From contig JAAFJX010000003.1 of the NCBI GenBank assembly GCA_013299045.1, forward strand, positions 157,790-221,789: a stretch of 64,000 nucleotides of DNA. Direction: 5' to 3'. The DNA comes from Cytophagales bacterium (GTDB lineage: Bacteria > Bacteroidota > Bacteroidia > Cytophagales > Bernardetiaceae). The position numbers and the translations under genes were made by a program. Within the stretch, counting starts at the first letter, position 1; each line of letters opens with the position of its first letter. This document shows, piece after piece, positions 11,001 to 19,162 of the stretch. The notes under the pieces were generated by a model. That model was not told the DNA's origin. It ran no database searches and worked only from the letters and a program-made list of their open reading frames with translations.

Positions 11001-11374
11001 TTGCCTTCAATAAAAATAGGACGGCCTTCGCGAGTTTTGACCAATACAGAACAGTAATCGCTACCATCTGTGTAAGTAGAAGCATAAAAATTGGCGATAC
11101 TTGGTTCGTAGTTCTCTGGTTTGTTAAGCAGTGGAACTGCGTGTTTGATAGGGGTTTCGCAGGCTGCCAATGATACAGCTGCTACGCCAAAGCCCATGGC
11201 TTTTAGAAAATCTCTACGGCTCGTACCTTCCTCTTTGGCAGAATCTGTATTATCGCCGTAAGCATCTTTAATCGGAAGCTCCTCAGAGAACTCCTTTTCG
11301 TTATTTTTAACGAATTCAGAGTCGTTTTTGAGTTGTTCTAGACCTTTCCAATATGTTTTGTTCTGCAATTTCAT
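8051..11374 (-). CDS. actB: Alternative Complex III iron-sulfur subunit ActB
   Basis: About 1107 residues. A twin-arginine signal (SRRDFLKAMGF) runs directly into a lipobox-like SLAAC, so the protein is Tat-exported and probably lipid-anchored. A large molybdopterin-oxidoreductase-like part follows (about 80-800), then an Ala/Thr-rich linker region and a C-terminal ferredoxin-like part with four cysteine clusters: CTGCSACIVAC, CQHCNNAPCETVC, CVGTKYCANNC and CSLCVQRI/CASSC. In this family the molybdopterin domain has lost its cofactor while the iron-sulfur clusters conduct electrons. The ATG at 11374 was chosen because the upstream in-frame codon at 11383 is TTG. Confidence 0.95.
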   Translation of the reverse strand: MKLQNKTYWKGLEQLKNDSEFVKNNEKEFSEELPIKDAYGDNTDSAKEEGTSRRDFLKAMGFGVAAVSLAACETPIKHAVPLLNKPENYEPSIANFYASTYTDGSDYCSVLVKTREGRPIFIEGNAMSPITKGGVNSRVSASVLSLYDSEKAQNPTKVGAKTDWNSLDTDIKQQLGEVASSGAGIYIVSQTVLSPSTKRVIADFTAKYPTTQHIAYDTLSQYGLAEAHNKMFGKFAVPRYDFSKAKSIVGIDADFLGSWISDVEHSKQYAQTRRISKDKKEMSRHFHFETAFTISGASADYRNPIKPSQLGIVVGLLRDKVAAAKGASASGFPSIKDLDKALERAAKHLVENAGSGLVVCGSNDVNVQILVADINNMLGNYGNTLDMARPSFQKQGNDAKMNQFIEDLKGGKAGAVLFYGCNPAYDHPRGAEIASSIKAAKISVSSAERLDETASLCTYNCPDRHFLESWNDAEPQKGSFSLCQPAIRPVFNTRQFQDSLLKWSDNPKDYLAYLQEFWTGTVAGMQSAQKDGSVFWKTSLHDGVFHAENISGYKSIHEGGAPKISPLAVASVAAAATETTTSDAAASTVAPTANTASGAGEAAEKVKSAYKADSKGVELIVFASPVMGNGSQANNPWIQETPEPISKICWGHFVAVPQAWAKEKGLKMVEGKTVMASVKANGKTAQLPVAIIPGLAADTIAITVGYGRDAKAGKVAFQAGGFNALSMTTIQEGAVSMSITQGVSIELLTDAFQMAQTQTHGTFMGRQTVIQEALLADYVNGEALKKKKYIPKISTYSGKELPTDLSLWDINADMYGKDHHALPEVPTEEEKKLWKHKYAPKRGDQHMYPLHHWGMVIDLNTCTGCSACIVACHLENNVPVVGREEVARRREMHWMRIDRYFSSSGTIGDDASLEIAAENPEVVFQPMMCQHCNNAPCETVCPVVATTHSTEGLNQMTYNRCVGTKYCANNCPYKVRRFNWFNYTNNEVFDYHLNNPLGKMVLNPDVTVRSRGVMEKCSLCVQRIQEVKLRSRREKRKVMDGEAMVACASSCPVDAITFGDLNNPDSKVRQLLESELELRAYNVLHEIGVSPNVWYLTKVRNKEQEKA

Positions 11375-11416
11375 GAGAATCAAGTGCTAACTGTGTTTTG
11401 CTTAGAGAAAGATAGA

Positions 11417-12757
11417 TTAATAGTGACATTTTGCACACTCCAAACCGCCAATATCTTCCACTTTGAGTGGCTTCTTAGCATTTTTAGCGTGTAGTTTAAC
11501 CATGTCCTCGTAGTATGGATTATCCTTGGTATTCACCTCCGTTTCACGGTGGCAAGCTATACACCAGCCCATTGTGAGTAAGGAAGATTGCTGAACGACC
11601 TCCATTTCTTCAATATTACCATGGCAGCGTTGACATTCAATGCCTGCAACAGTTACGTGTTGTGAGTGGTTGAAGTAAGCCAAATCAGGTAGATTGTGGA
11701 TACGCACCCACTGTATTGGCTCGTTCTTTTCAATAGCCGCATATATTTTTTGTATTTCGGGCGAACCTGTCTTGATTTTATTATGGCAGTTCATACAGAG
11801 GTTTGCAGCCGGAATACCAGCAGATTTGCCTCTGGCAGCCGTACCGTGGCAGTACTTACAATCGATTTTATACTGGCCTGCGTGTAATTTGTGCGAGAAT
11901 GGAATGGGCTGGTCTGGTGCATAGCCCTGCTGAACACCTACTGTGAACAGACCTTCTACAACCACTTTGGCAACCAATGCTATAAATACCAGAGTACATA
12001 TCCCTAAAAATGGTCGGCTTTTGACTACTGCACCTATTTCAAATGGATTTTCGTCCAAAAACTCTTTTTCTGCCTCATTAAAACTACGGTTCTTTTGTAG
12101 GCTCTGAGAAAAACTTTTACCCAATACGGCTAATGCAAATGCAGCCAAACACAATAGAACACCTAATATGCAAATGGTCAATATGAGTAAGCCTGACGAG
12201 CCACCCTTTTCTTGTTCTGCACCACCAGCCACACCACCACCAGCCGCAACGGCTACCGCTGGACCTTTTTTGGCTTCATCTTGTACATAAGACAATATAG
12301 CCACAATTTGCTCATCTTTGAGAAAATCGTGGTTAGGCATAATTTGCTTATATTCGTTATAAAGTGCCACTGCATAGGCATCACCACTTTTGATAACTTT
12401 TTCAGGGTACTTAATAAAATTAATTAACCAAGGAATGTTACGACGCACGTAAACATCTTTAAGTGCTGGGCCTACCACTTTTTCGTGTACCGCATGGCAC
12501 TGCTTACAGTTAGCGTTAAATACCTCTTTGCCTGAGGCAATAACAGCGGCATCTGAAGAAAGTGAGCCAGTAGGAGCTGCTGTTGCAGTGGCTGCCGAAG
12601 TGGCTACTGCTGCTGTATCTGCCGATGAGGCAGCGTCTTGCGCACAGGCGTACTCCGAAAAAAGTCCTGTAACTCCCCAAGCAAGCACGGCTACCAAAGT
12701 CCATAGAAACGACCTTTGGGTGGACTTGCAGTTAATTTGAGAATTCATGTTATCCAT
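11417..12757 (-). CDS. actA: Alternative Complex III multihaem cytochrome ActA with extra N-terminal haem domain
   Basis: 446 residues with a signal peptide/anchor (about 15-40). Six haem c motifs are present: CKQCH (84-88) in an N-terminal monohaem cytochrome c domain, then after a second hydrophobic span CKYCH, CMNCH, CQRCH, CIACH and CAKCH near the C terminus, forming the usual pentahaem part. A further membrane span (about 235-265) separates the halves. ActA is the electron wire from the ActB clusters to ActE or cytochrome c. First gene of the operon, 24 bp downstream of a consensus promoter. The fused monohaem domain makes seven haems c in total with ActE. Confidence 0.95.
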   Translation of the reverse strand: MDNMNSQINCKSTQRSFLWTLVAVLAWGVTGLFSEYACAQDAASSADTAAVATSAATATAAPTGSLSSDAAVIASGKEVFNANCKQCHAVHEKVVGPALKDVYVRRNIPWLINFIKYPEKVIKSGDAYAVALYNEYKQIMPNHDFLKDEQIVAILSYVQDEAKKGPAVAVAAGGGVAGGAEQEKGGSSGLLILTICILGVLLCLAAFALAVLGKSFSQSLQKNRSFNEAEKEFLDENPFEIGAVVKSRPFLGICTLVFIALVAKVVVEGLFTVGVQQGYAPDQPIPFSHKLHAGQYKIDCKYCHGTAARGKSAGIPAANLCMNCHNKIKTGSPEIQKIYAAIEKNEPIQWVRIHNLPDLAYFNHSQHVTVAGIECQRCHGNIEEMEVVQQSSLLTMGWCIACHRETEVNTKDNPYYEDMVKLHAKNAKKPLKVEDIGGLECAKCHY

Positions 12758-12780
12758 ATTAATAGCATTCTTGAGTGCCG

Positions 12781-12811
12781 CAAATGTAGAATACGTTTTT
12801 AATACCTCAAA
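12781..12811 (-). promoter_or_regulatory. Promoter of the act-cox operon
   Basis: On the minus strand TTTG (12808-12811) is followed after exactly 19 bp by TACATTTG (12781-12788), matching the Bacteroidota consensus TTTG-N19-TAnnTTTG. Transcription would begin near 12774, about 17 nt upstream of actA. Confidence 0.8.
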
Positions 12812-13066
12812 ATAGATAGTATTTTTTTTACAGTCTTTCTTCCCTTTTTTTTTATAATAATTTGATAATCAGTAAAAAAGAAGTGTTAATTATTGTTAAT
12901 TTAGAATCTGTCTAAATAATTAAGAAAATGCTGATATGCCACCATTTTGAACTAAAAGGTTTGATACATACAGGGTGATGCTATTATTATCAGAAAAAGT
13001 TAAATAATAATACACAACTTTCTACAAAAAAACTCGTTACAAGCATTTTTCTTACACGCATAGCTT
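12812..13066. other. AT-rich gap between actA promoter and phosphopantetheinyl transferase
   Basis: No gene is seen. The sequence is rich in A and T tracts (for instance a run of nine T near 12846). It lies upstream of the act promoter and could hold a binding site, but no clear palindrome was found. Confidence 0.4.
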
Positions 13067-13702
13067 TCAAAACGTCCAAACCAAGCAAATATCTGCAGCC
13101 TGTGTGCTCATAAAAACGGGATATACTCGCACCGAATGTATTTCTGTTACCAGACCATACAAAGAGGTTTCCTTTTCCCTTAACAACAAGTCTTGTTTAA
13201 AAATTAGTTGCTTTTTGCCGTACCATTTATACATAGCCTCTTTTGCACACCACAACAAGGTTGCGCCACGCTCTGATTCCAAAAACTTCTCTTCTTCTTG
13301 GGCAGCAAAGCGCTCTGCTAAACGCAACGGCTTGTCTGTAACAAGCTCAACATCTATGCCTACTCGTTTATATTTGTGCAATATAGCCACTGCAACGCCC
13401 TGTGTGTGTGCATAGGAAATGTGCCAATTTGTGTCAGGAAGCCATGACGGTTCACCATACGTATTTTTTTCTATGCCCTCAAAAGAGATTCCCATACGCT
13501 CTGCCAAAACTTCTAAGAGGCAGTAAACAGCATATCTTTGCCATACTAAAGCAGCATTCTTGATACCTCTTTTAGCATGGTAGTCATTTATACTGGTCTG
13601 AGGTACTTCTGAAAGTAGGTTTTTCAAATCAGCAAGTGGCTCGGTTATCAGCCATGCTCCTACTGCATAGTTAGGCGCTTCACGAATAAGCAGAAAAGGC
13701 AT
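13067..13702 (-). CDS. 4'-phosphopantetheinyl transferase superfamily protein
   Basis: About 211 residues from the chosen ATG. The two signature motifs of Sfp/AcpS-type transferases are present: VGIDVELV (Mg2+-binding Asp/Glu) and WCAKEAMYKWYGKKQL. Such enzymes move 4'-phosphopantetheine from CoA to acyl or peptidyl carrier proteins. The length and two-part layout fit the Sfp-like class rather than short AcpS. The start at 13702 is preferred over the in-frame ATG at 13753 because MPFLL matches the usual N terminus of the family. A TATCTTTG -7 element lies upstream at 13801-13808. No carrier-protein gene is adjacent, so the substrate is unknown. Confidence 0.88.
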   Translation of the reverse strand: MPFLLIREAPNYAVGAWLITEPLADLKNLLSEVPQTSINDYHAKRGIKNAALVWQRYAVYCLLEVLAERMGISFEGIEKNTYGEPSWLPDTNWHISYAHTQGVAVAILHKYKRVGIDVELVTDKPLRLAERFAAQEEEKFLESERGATLLWCAKEAMYKWYGKKQLIFKQDLLLREKETSLYGLVTEIHSVRVYPVFMSTQAADICLVWTF

Positions 13703-13800
13703 ATTCACTTCATTGAGTCTATTTATTACCAAGCACAAAAAGCCAAATCTCACAAAAGAGGCTTAAACGCCTTGGTTAGCAAAATTTCATTTTTGTATCG

Positions 13801-13808
13801 CAAAGATA
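13801..13808 (-). promoter_or_regulatory. -7 promoter element upstream of phosphopantetheinyl transferase
   Basis: TATCTTTG on the minus strand matches TAnnTTTG; no good -33 element is seen at the normal distance. Confidence 0.45.
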
Positions 13809-13869
13809 ATGCTTATTCAGATAGGTGGGTGGAATCTTGTATGAAGGCATTGAAAACTGCCTAATTTTT

Positions 13870-14964
13870 TTAGTGTTTAAACACTTGATATTGCTTGTAG
13901 CCCGTTCTGAACTCAATGGCTGATACCCTAAAAATAGTATAAACCGGAATGGCTAAGACCATACCCAGCGCCCCCGCAAGAGCCGCCCCTACAAAGACCA
14001 CAATAAAAATCTCTAGAGGGTGAGCCTTGACGCTGCGTGAAAAGATAAGCGGCTGCAACAAAAAATTATCAGTAAGAATAGCCATCATAAAGACCGTCGT
14101 TATTTTGATGAATACAGCAAAATAGTCGTGGGCGCTATCGGGCGGAATGGTAGAAAGCCCAACCACCAAACCGAAGACCGTCCCGGCCGTAGCCCCCACA
14201 TACGGAATAAGATGCACCAAAGCTGCAAAAATACCTATCGTCATGGCGTATTTAATATCGGCCACCAGTAGCCCAATAGAAACAATAGTAAAGATAGAAA
14301 AAGTTTGGAGCATCAACCCAAAAAGGTAGTTGGCCAGCAGAGTTTCTACCTTGTGAATAGCGCTAATAGCCACTTCAAAATATTTGTTTGGAATAAAAGC
14401 AATAAGTTTTTGGCGAATAACACCTTTTTCGTAGAGCAAAAAGAAGGTAATGAACAAAACAGCCAAAAGCCCCACAAAAAAACTACTTGTAGCAGCCAAA
14501 ATATTGTTCACAATATCTGCAATTTTCAGCTTGGCAATCAGGTCGTTGGAGAGAGTATAACGCTTGACTTCCTCCATAATGAAGCCTTCACTTTTGTCCG
14601 CAAAACCGTGCGTCATTAACCAGTGCTCAAATTTGGTTACAGGAATAAAAATCTTGTCTAGCAAAGCCTCATAGTCTATACCACGCAGAAGCTGTATCTG
14701 CTCGCTTACCAAAGGTACAAAAAGCAACACAAAAAGAGCAATGATAGATGCTAAAGTGCCAAATGAAATCAATATAGCCACAAAGCGTGGAATATGGTAG
14801 CCAAACAGACCAGTGCGATTGATATAGTTGGTGGGGCTGCTTAAAATAGCTGCCAGAATAACCGAAATAACTAAATAAATAACAATAGAAGAAAAATACC
14901 ACAAGGAAACCCCTACCAAGAGTGTAATAAGGAGGCTGTTAATGACCTGTCTGGTAAGTAGCAT
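13870..14964 (-). CDS. AI-2E family transporter (PerM/TqsA-like permease)
   Basis: 364 residues, polytopic membrane protein of the AI-2E/DUF20 family. Two hydrophobic hairpins at the N terminus (about 10-45 and 60-90), a soluble helical insert (about 95-160) and a block of further spans. The family signature is visible in the region LVHLIPYVGATAG and in the late LQPLIFSRSV segment. Members have been linked to autoinducer-2 efflux or to Na+/H+ exchange, and the substrate cannot be told from sequence. Single gene, flanked by the phosphopantetheinyl transferase and tRNA-Leu. Confidence 0.9.
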   Translation of the reverse strand: MLLTRQVINSLLITLLVGVSLWYFSSIVIYLVISVILAAILSSPTNYINRTGLFGYHIPRFVAILISFGTLASIIALFVLLFVPLVSEQIQLLRGIDYEALLDKIFIPVTKFEHWLMTHGFADKSEGFIMEEVKRYTLSNDLIAKLKIADIVNNILAATSSFFVGLLAVLFITFFLLYEKGVIRQKLIAFIPNKYFEVAISAIHKVETLLANYLFGLMLQTFSIFTIVSIGLLVADIKYAMTIGIFAALVHLIPYVGATAGTVFGLVVGLSTIPPDSAHDYFAVFIKITTVFMMAILTDNFLLQPLIFSRSVKAHPLEIFIVVFVGAALAGALGMVLAIPVYTIFRVSAIEFRTGYKQYQVFKH

Positions 14965-15005
14965 GGTGCCGAGTTTTTTTGTGTAAAAAGAGGCTTTGCA
15001 GTACT

Positions 15006-15042
15006 TTAAACAAAGAAACCAAACCCTAAGGCTTGGTTTCTT
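15006..15042 (-). terminator. Terminator downstream of tRNA-Leu
   Basis: AAGAAACCAA (13-22 of the 15000 block) pairs perfectly with TTGGTTTCTT (33-42) around a 10-nt loop; read on the minus strand it is followed by a T-rich stretch. It begins 9 nt after the tRNA CCA end. Confidence 0.75.
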
Positions 15043-15050
15043 CGTTTAAA

Positions 15051-15135
15051 TGGTGCGGGTGAAGGGATTCGAACCCCCACACCTTGCGGCACAAGATCCT
15101 AAGTCTAGCGTGTCTACCAATTTCACCACACCCGC
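15051..15135 (-). tRNA. tRNA-Leu (anticodon UAG), CCA encoded
   Basis: Acceptor stem GCGGGTG/CACCCGC with discriminator A and an encoded CCA at 15051-15053. D-arm TGGTGAAATTGGTAGACA is typical of leucine tRNAs, there is a long variable arm (GTGCCGCAAGGTGT region), and GGTTCGAATCC is the T-arm. The anticodon loop is CTTAGGA, giving anticodon UAG. The anticodon stem has one T-T mismatch. Promoter lies at 15148-15178. Confidence 0.95.
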
Positions 15136-15147
15136 TCAATAATGGCA

Positions 15148-15178
15148 CAAATCTAAGGACATTTTTTCAATGTACAAA
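15148..15178 (-). promoter_or_regulatory. Promoter of tRNA-Leu
   Basis: TTTG (15175-15178), 19 bp spacer, TAGATTTG (15148-15155) on the minus strand. The expected start of transcription is about 6 nt before the mature tRNA 5' end. Confidence 0.75.
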
Positions 15179-15295
15179 TTTTTTGCCAAATTTATACCAA
15201 TTAAACGCATATTGACCACCCTTTGTTGCAGAAAGCATTTATTTTATTTTATTTTTTTGAAAGTTTAGTTTATTCACGAAACTATCCAACAGCAC

Positions 15296-17731
15296 CTAGC
15301 GCCTGATAATGGCTTTCAGGTCATTTTCATAGGTTTTTATAAGATTATCCATGATTTTGTCAATCACCTTATCGTCTAGCGTGCGCTCGTCATCTTGGAA
15401 AAGATAGCTCACTGCATAGGATTTCTTGTCGGCATCTATGCGCTCACCTTCATAAACACTAAAAACATTGATTTGGCGAATCAACTTTCGATTTTGGGCG
15501 AGTGCAAGCTGCTCCACTTGCTCAAAAGCCACATTTTTAGGCAATACCAAGGACAAATCGCGACGGACAGCAGGGTATTTGGAAAGCTCCGTGTAGGCAA
15601 TTTTGCGCGAAGCCATTTTCAGGAGCTTACTCAGGTTCAGGCTCGCATAAAAAACTTCTTGTTCTACGTCTGTGAGCTTAGTAAGGCTCTTTTTGAGCAA
15701 GCCAAGCTCTGCTACTGGCACTAGGTCTTTTTGTACTTTGAGGCTAAGAACAGCCCCCACTTTGTAAAGGAGTGTGTTACTGACTTTTTGCTGCTGCACG
15801 GCGCTAACATTCAACTTCTGCAAAATGGCCTGAACCGCCAAAGCCAAATCCTGATAAACCACATTTTTGGTGTTATCCGTCAGCCAAGATTCAGCTTGCT
15901 GCAAGCCCGTTATAAAAATTCCAAGTTGCAAAGACTCTTCATAAGCGCCTGTTGCCAATTTTTTATATGTTGTGCCTATTTCAAACAGTTTGAGATTAGG
16001 CTCCCGTCTTTTGATGTTGCGGTCTATGGTTTCAAGGCCAGAAAAAACCAAATCTTGACGCATGACATCAAGGTCTTCGCTGAGTTTATTTAGAATAACT
16101 ACATCATTGTTACTTGTTTCTAAGGCTTTAGAATACTTCGAGCTAGTGAGGGAGTTGTTGTACATTTCCGAAAAGCCCATGCCCGCCAGCAACTTGCGGA
16201 GTTCCATTTGCGTATGGTGCGCATGAGTAACAGGCGCTGTGAGCGAGATAAAATCCGTGCTGAGATGAGGCGCAAGTGGAATATTATTAAGACCATAAAC
16301 GCGCAGAACTTCCTCTACAATATCAGCAGGATTCTGCATATCTACACGATAAGGCGGTACGCTGACTCTGAAATGCTCTGTGCCATTCTCTAAAATTTTG
16401 ATTTCCAGACGCTCCAAAATACGCAAAACTTCGGCGCGCTCAATCTCATAACCAATGAGTTGGTTCAAATAGAGCCATTTTACATCAAAATCTGTATTTT
16501 GAATGGGGGAGGGGTAATAATCCTGAGGCTCAGAAGGAATTTGCCCACCAGCAACCTCTTTGATAAGCAAAGCTGTGTATTTGAGCGCAAAAAGGCACAT
16601 ATTGGGGTCTGCACCACGCGAAAAACGGAAGGAAGCATCGGTGCGTAAACTGTGTGTATTACTGCTTTTACGCACAAATACAGGTGAAAAATAAGCGCTT
16701 TCCAAAAGAACGGAAGTTGTTTCGGCATTCACGCCCGACTCAAGCCCACCAAAAATACCCGCCATACAAAGTGGCTTGTCGGCTTCGTCGCAAATCATCA
16801 AATCGGTGGCTAAAAGACTGCGCTCCTTGTCGTCCAGAGTGCGGAATTTTGTGCCAGCCGGCAAGGTTTGTATTTTGAGATGCTTGCCGCTTACTTTTTG
16901 GGCATCAAAAGCGTGTAGAGGCTGCCCAAGACTATGCAAAACATAGTTGGTAACGTCCACTACGTTGTTGATAGGCTTTTGACCTATGGCTTTGAGGTAG
17001 TTTTGAAGCCATTTTGGCGATTCACCCACACGCAAGCCCTCAAGAAGCAAGCAAGCGTAGCGCGGGCAAGCCTCTGCATTTAAGATGCTAGCTTTGAAAG
17101 TGGCTTTTTGGCCTAAGGATTTGAAAGCGCTAATGCTAGGCAGCTCAACAGGCAACTGGAGCGCTGCGTGTAAGTCCCGCGCCACGCCATAATGCGAAGC
17201 TGCATCTACGCGGTTCGGGGTAAGACCTATTTCAAAAATGGTATCGTCAAAAACACCAAAAAAGCTAGCGGCAGGCGTTCCGTTAGGCAGTTGTGTATCC
17301 AAAACTATAATACCTTCATGGTTGCCCGAAAGACCGATTTCATCTTCGGCGCATATCATACCTTCTGATACTTCACCCCTGATTTTGCCTTTCTTAATTT
17401 GGAAAGGTTCACCGCTAGGCGGATAAATTTCTGCACCGACAAGGGCTACAACTACTTTTTGACCAGCAGCTACGTTGGGTGCGCCACACACAATGGAAAG
17501 CGGATTTTCTTGCCCTACGTCCACAGTAGTTAGGCTGAGACGGTCTGCGTTGGGGTGGCGCTGGCAGGTAAGGACTTCTCCAATGACAAAATTTTTGAGA
17601 CCGCCTTTAAAATCTTGATAAGATTCCACTCCCTCTACCTCAAGGCCCAAGTCCACGAGTTTGTTTTCAAGGTCTTTGGTAGGTAAGTTAAGGGGTGTAA
17701 ATGTTTTGAGCCAATTCAGAGAAATTTTCAT
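15296..17731 (-). CDS. pheT: Phenylalanine-tRNA ligase beta subunit
   Basis: 811 residues. Bacterial PheT layout is visible: the N-terminal catalytic-like start MKISLNWLKTFTPL, a tRNA-binding (EMAP-like) domain at about 40-150, the B3/B4 editing region, B5 domain, the core catalytic-like domain and a C-terminal anticodon-binding FDX-ACB domain (YPAVRRDLSLVLPK at about 715). It charges tRNA-Phe together with PheS, whose gene is not in the window. The start at 17731 is chosen because this ATG gives the canonical N terminus and because the promoter at 17782-17811 lies inside the longer open frame. Confidence 0.97.
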   Translation of the reverse strand: MKISLNWLKTFTPLNLPTKDLENKLVDLGLEVEGVESYQDFKGGLKNFVIGEVLTCQRHPNADRLSLTTVDVGQENPLSIVCGAPNVAAGQKVVVALVGAEIYPPSGEPFQIKKGKIRGEVSEGMICAEDEIGLSGNHEGIIVLDTQLPNGTPAASFFGVFDDTIFEIGLTPNRVDAASHYGVARDLHAALQLPVELPSISAFKSLGQKATFKASILNAEACPRYACLLLEGLRVGESPKWLQNYLKAIGQKPINNVVDVTNYVLHSLGQPLHAFDAQKVSGKHLKIQTLPAGTKFRTLDDKERSLLATDLMICDEADKPLCMAGIFGGLESGVNAETTSVLLESAYFSPVFVRKSSNTHSLRTDASFRFSRGADPNMCLFALKYTALLIKEVAGGQIPSEPQDYYPSPIQNTDFDVKWLYLNQLIGYEIERAEVLRILERLEIKILENGTEHFRVSVPPYRVDMQNPADIVEEVLRVYGLNNIPLAPHLSTDFISLTAPVTHAHHTQMELRKLLAGMGFSEMYNNSLTSSKYSKALETSNNDVVILNKLSEDLDVMRQDLVFSGLETIDRNIKRREPNLKLFEIGTTYKKLATGAYEESLQLGIFITGLQQAESWLTDNTKNVVYQDLALAVQAILQKLNVSAVQQQKVSNTLLYKVGAVLSLKVQKDLVPVAELGLLKKSLTKLTDVEQEVFYASLNLSKLLKMASRKIAYTELSKYPAVRRDLSLVLPKNVAFEQVEQLALAQNRKLIRQINVFSVYEGERIDADKKSYAVSYLFQDDERTLDDKVIDKIMDNLIKTYENDLKAIIRR

Positions 17732-17781
17732 GCGACAGGAGCGATAAGGTTTGCCGAGCCATTGCAGGCCATTTTGAGGCG

Positions 17782-17811
17782 CAAATTTAGGACTTTTTGA
17801 AGAAAAACAAA
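17782..17811 (-). promoter_or_regulatory. Promoter of pheT
   Basis: TTTG (17808-17811), 18 bp spacer, TAAATTTG (17782-17789) on the minus strand; transcription would begin near 17775, 45 nt before the pheT ATG. Confidence 0.75.
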
Positions 17812-18031
17812 ATAGGAGAAGTGGCAAACCAGCGCTATTTTTATCTTACCAGCCCGAATATTTTGCTCGAAAACAAATGAAACGTTAGGCTGGGAGTAAA
17901 CAAAAAAGAGCTTCTTTGCAACACAGCAGGTGTGCAGACTGCTAAAGTTTTGTTTATAGTTTATCGTTTTGCAATAGACTATGACTTGGCAGCGTTTTAA
18001 AGCCAGAAAGCATATTTTACCTTACTCAAAC

Positions 18032-18616
18032 ATGATTCTGCAACGTTCATTAGCCCTTTTCACAGGTTTACTACTGCCCTCTATTTTGTTGTTTTCGTTT
18101 CAAAACCAACCAATTAAGCTTTCGCGTGTTCGCGTAGAAAACACCAATGTCAGTGTGAGTGTTCCTAAGAACTTCCATTTAATGACAGATGATGAAGTAG
18201 CATCAAAATATTTTTCAACACAGCGCCCCACGGCCATCTTTACAGATGCGAATAACAAAGTTGATTTTGGGATTAATTTGACCGAAACAGAATGGCGCGA
18301 GCGCGACGTGGTCATGCTCGGTAAGTTTAGCAAAGCCAGTATTATGAATGGCTATCCCAAAGTTACGATTTTGCAAGAAAAAGCTGTAACTGTGCATGGA
18401 AAACAGTTTTATCTGATTGAATTCATTGGCGAAATTCCAGAAGACACAAAGGCCATTTTGAACAAAGGAAAGATATCGCGCTACCACCTCATGCAATATA
18501 CGATAGGCTATGGCAATCAGTATGTATTCAATTTTAACTGCCCCAGTTCTATGAAGGCGACATGGCAAAACCCCGCTCGTAATATGATGAATAGCATTAA
18601 ACTAGTGCCGTTTTAA
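18032..18616 (+). CDS. Exported protein of unknown function
   Basis: About 194 residues from the ATG at 18032, giving a hydrophobic N-terminal signal or anchor (MILQRSLALFTGLLLPSILL). An upstream ATG at 17981 only adds a charged stretch and is less likely. The rest is a soluble alpha/beta domain with VSVPKNFHLMTDDEVASKYF and a C-terminal YHLMQYTIGYGNQYVFNF strand pair. This broadly resembles PsbP/DcrB-like domains, but the likeness is weak and I do not assign a function. It lies 12 bp upstream of the next gene, so the two are probably co-transcribed. Confidence 0.7.
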   Translation: MILQRSLALFTGLLLPSILLFSFQNQPIKLSRVRVENTNVSVSVPKNFHLMTDDEVASKYFSTQRPTAIFTDANNKVDFGINLTETEWRERDVVMLGKFSKASIMNGYPKVTILQEKAVTVHGKQFYLIEFIGEIPEDTKAILNKGKISRYHLMQYTIGYGNQYVFNFNCPSSMKATWQNPARNMMNSIKLVPF

Positions 18617-18628
18617 CCTTCAAAATCC

Positions 18629-19039
18629 ATGTCTACAAAGGAACGCGAGGTTATCATAAGCAAACTGATAACAGCTTTCAGAACTTATTTTGAAGTACTT
18701 ACACCTCATTATCAAAAGTTGATATGTGTTTACCAAACCGATGCTACTTATCGTTATCGGTTTGCGTTGGAATGGCAGGGGCTTGCACAGCTACTAACGG
18801 ATTTTGAGGCACGCGGCAGCCAGTTCCTGGAACTGAGTTGTTATTTGAGCAAACCACAAGACCACCTCTATAAAAGTTTTGGTTTGAACCTCTTGCTTCA
18901 GGGAGCGCCTCAAGGTGAACTGATAGCAGAAATTCTCCCAGCGCGTATCCCTCTTTTGCAACCATTTACGATTCAGAAAGCAAAAGATGCAGACATTTTT
19001 TTAGAATACTGGCAACAGTATATCATGCACATGACCTAA
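18629..19039 (+). CDS. Hypothetical protein
   Basis: 136 residues, no signal peptide, no membrane span. Mixed alpha/beta composition with several aromatic-rich segments (TDATYRYRFALEWQG, LEYWQQYIMHMT). Not recognised. It follows the exported protein gene by 12 bp and ends 123 bp before the convergent siaC gene. Its clean length, start and codon use suggest a real gene. Confidence 0.6.
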   Translation: MSTKEREVIISKLITAFRTYFEVLTPHYQKLICVYQTDATYRYRFALEWQGLAQLLTDFEARGSQFLELSCYLSKPQDHLYKSFGLNLLLQGAPQGELIAEILPARIPLLQPFTIQKAKDADIFLEYWQQYIMHMT

Positions 19040-19162
19040 AAAGGTAAAAAAATGGTGCTATAACTCAGCAAAAAAAGAGGGTAGAATAAAAAATTAGAAC
19101 AAGAAAGCAGTTATGCAATTTGATAACGGCATAAACTTAAAAAAAACAACATCAAGGCAGGT

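Noticed and set aside
11375..11383. In-frame start of actB at 11383
   Set aside because: The codon is TTG; the ATG three codons downstream gives the usual ActB N terminus.
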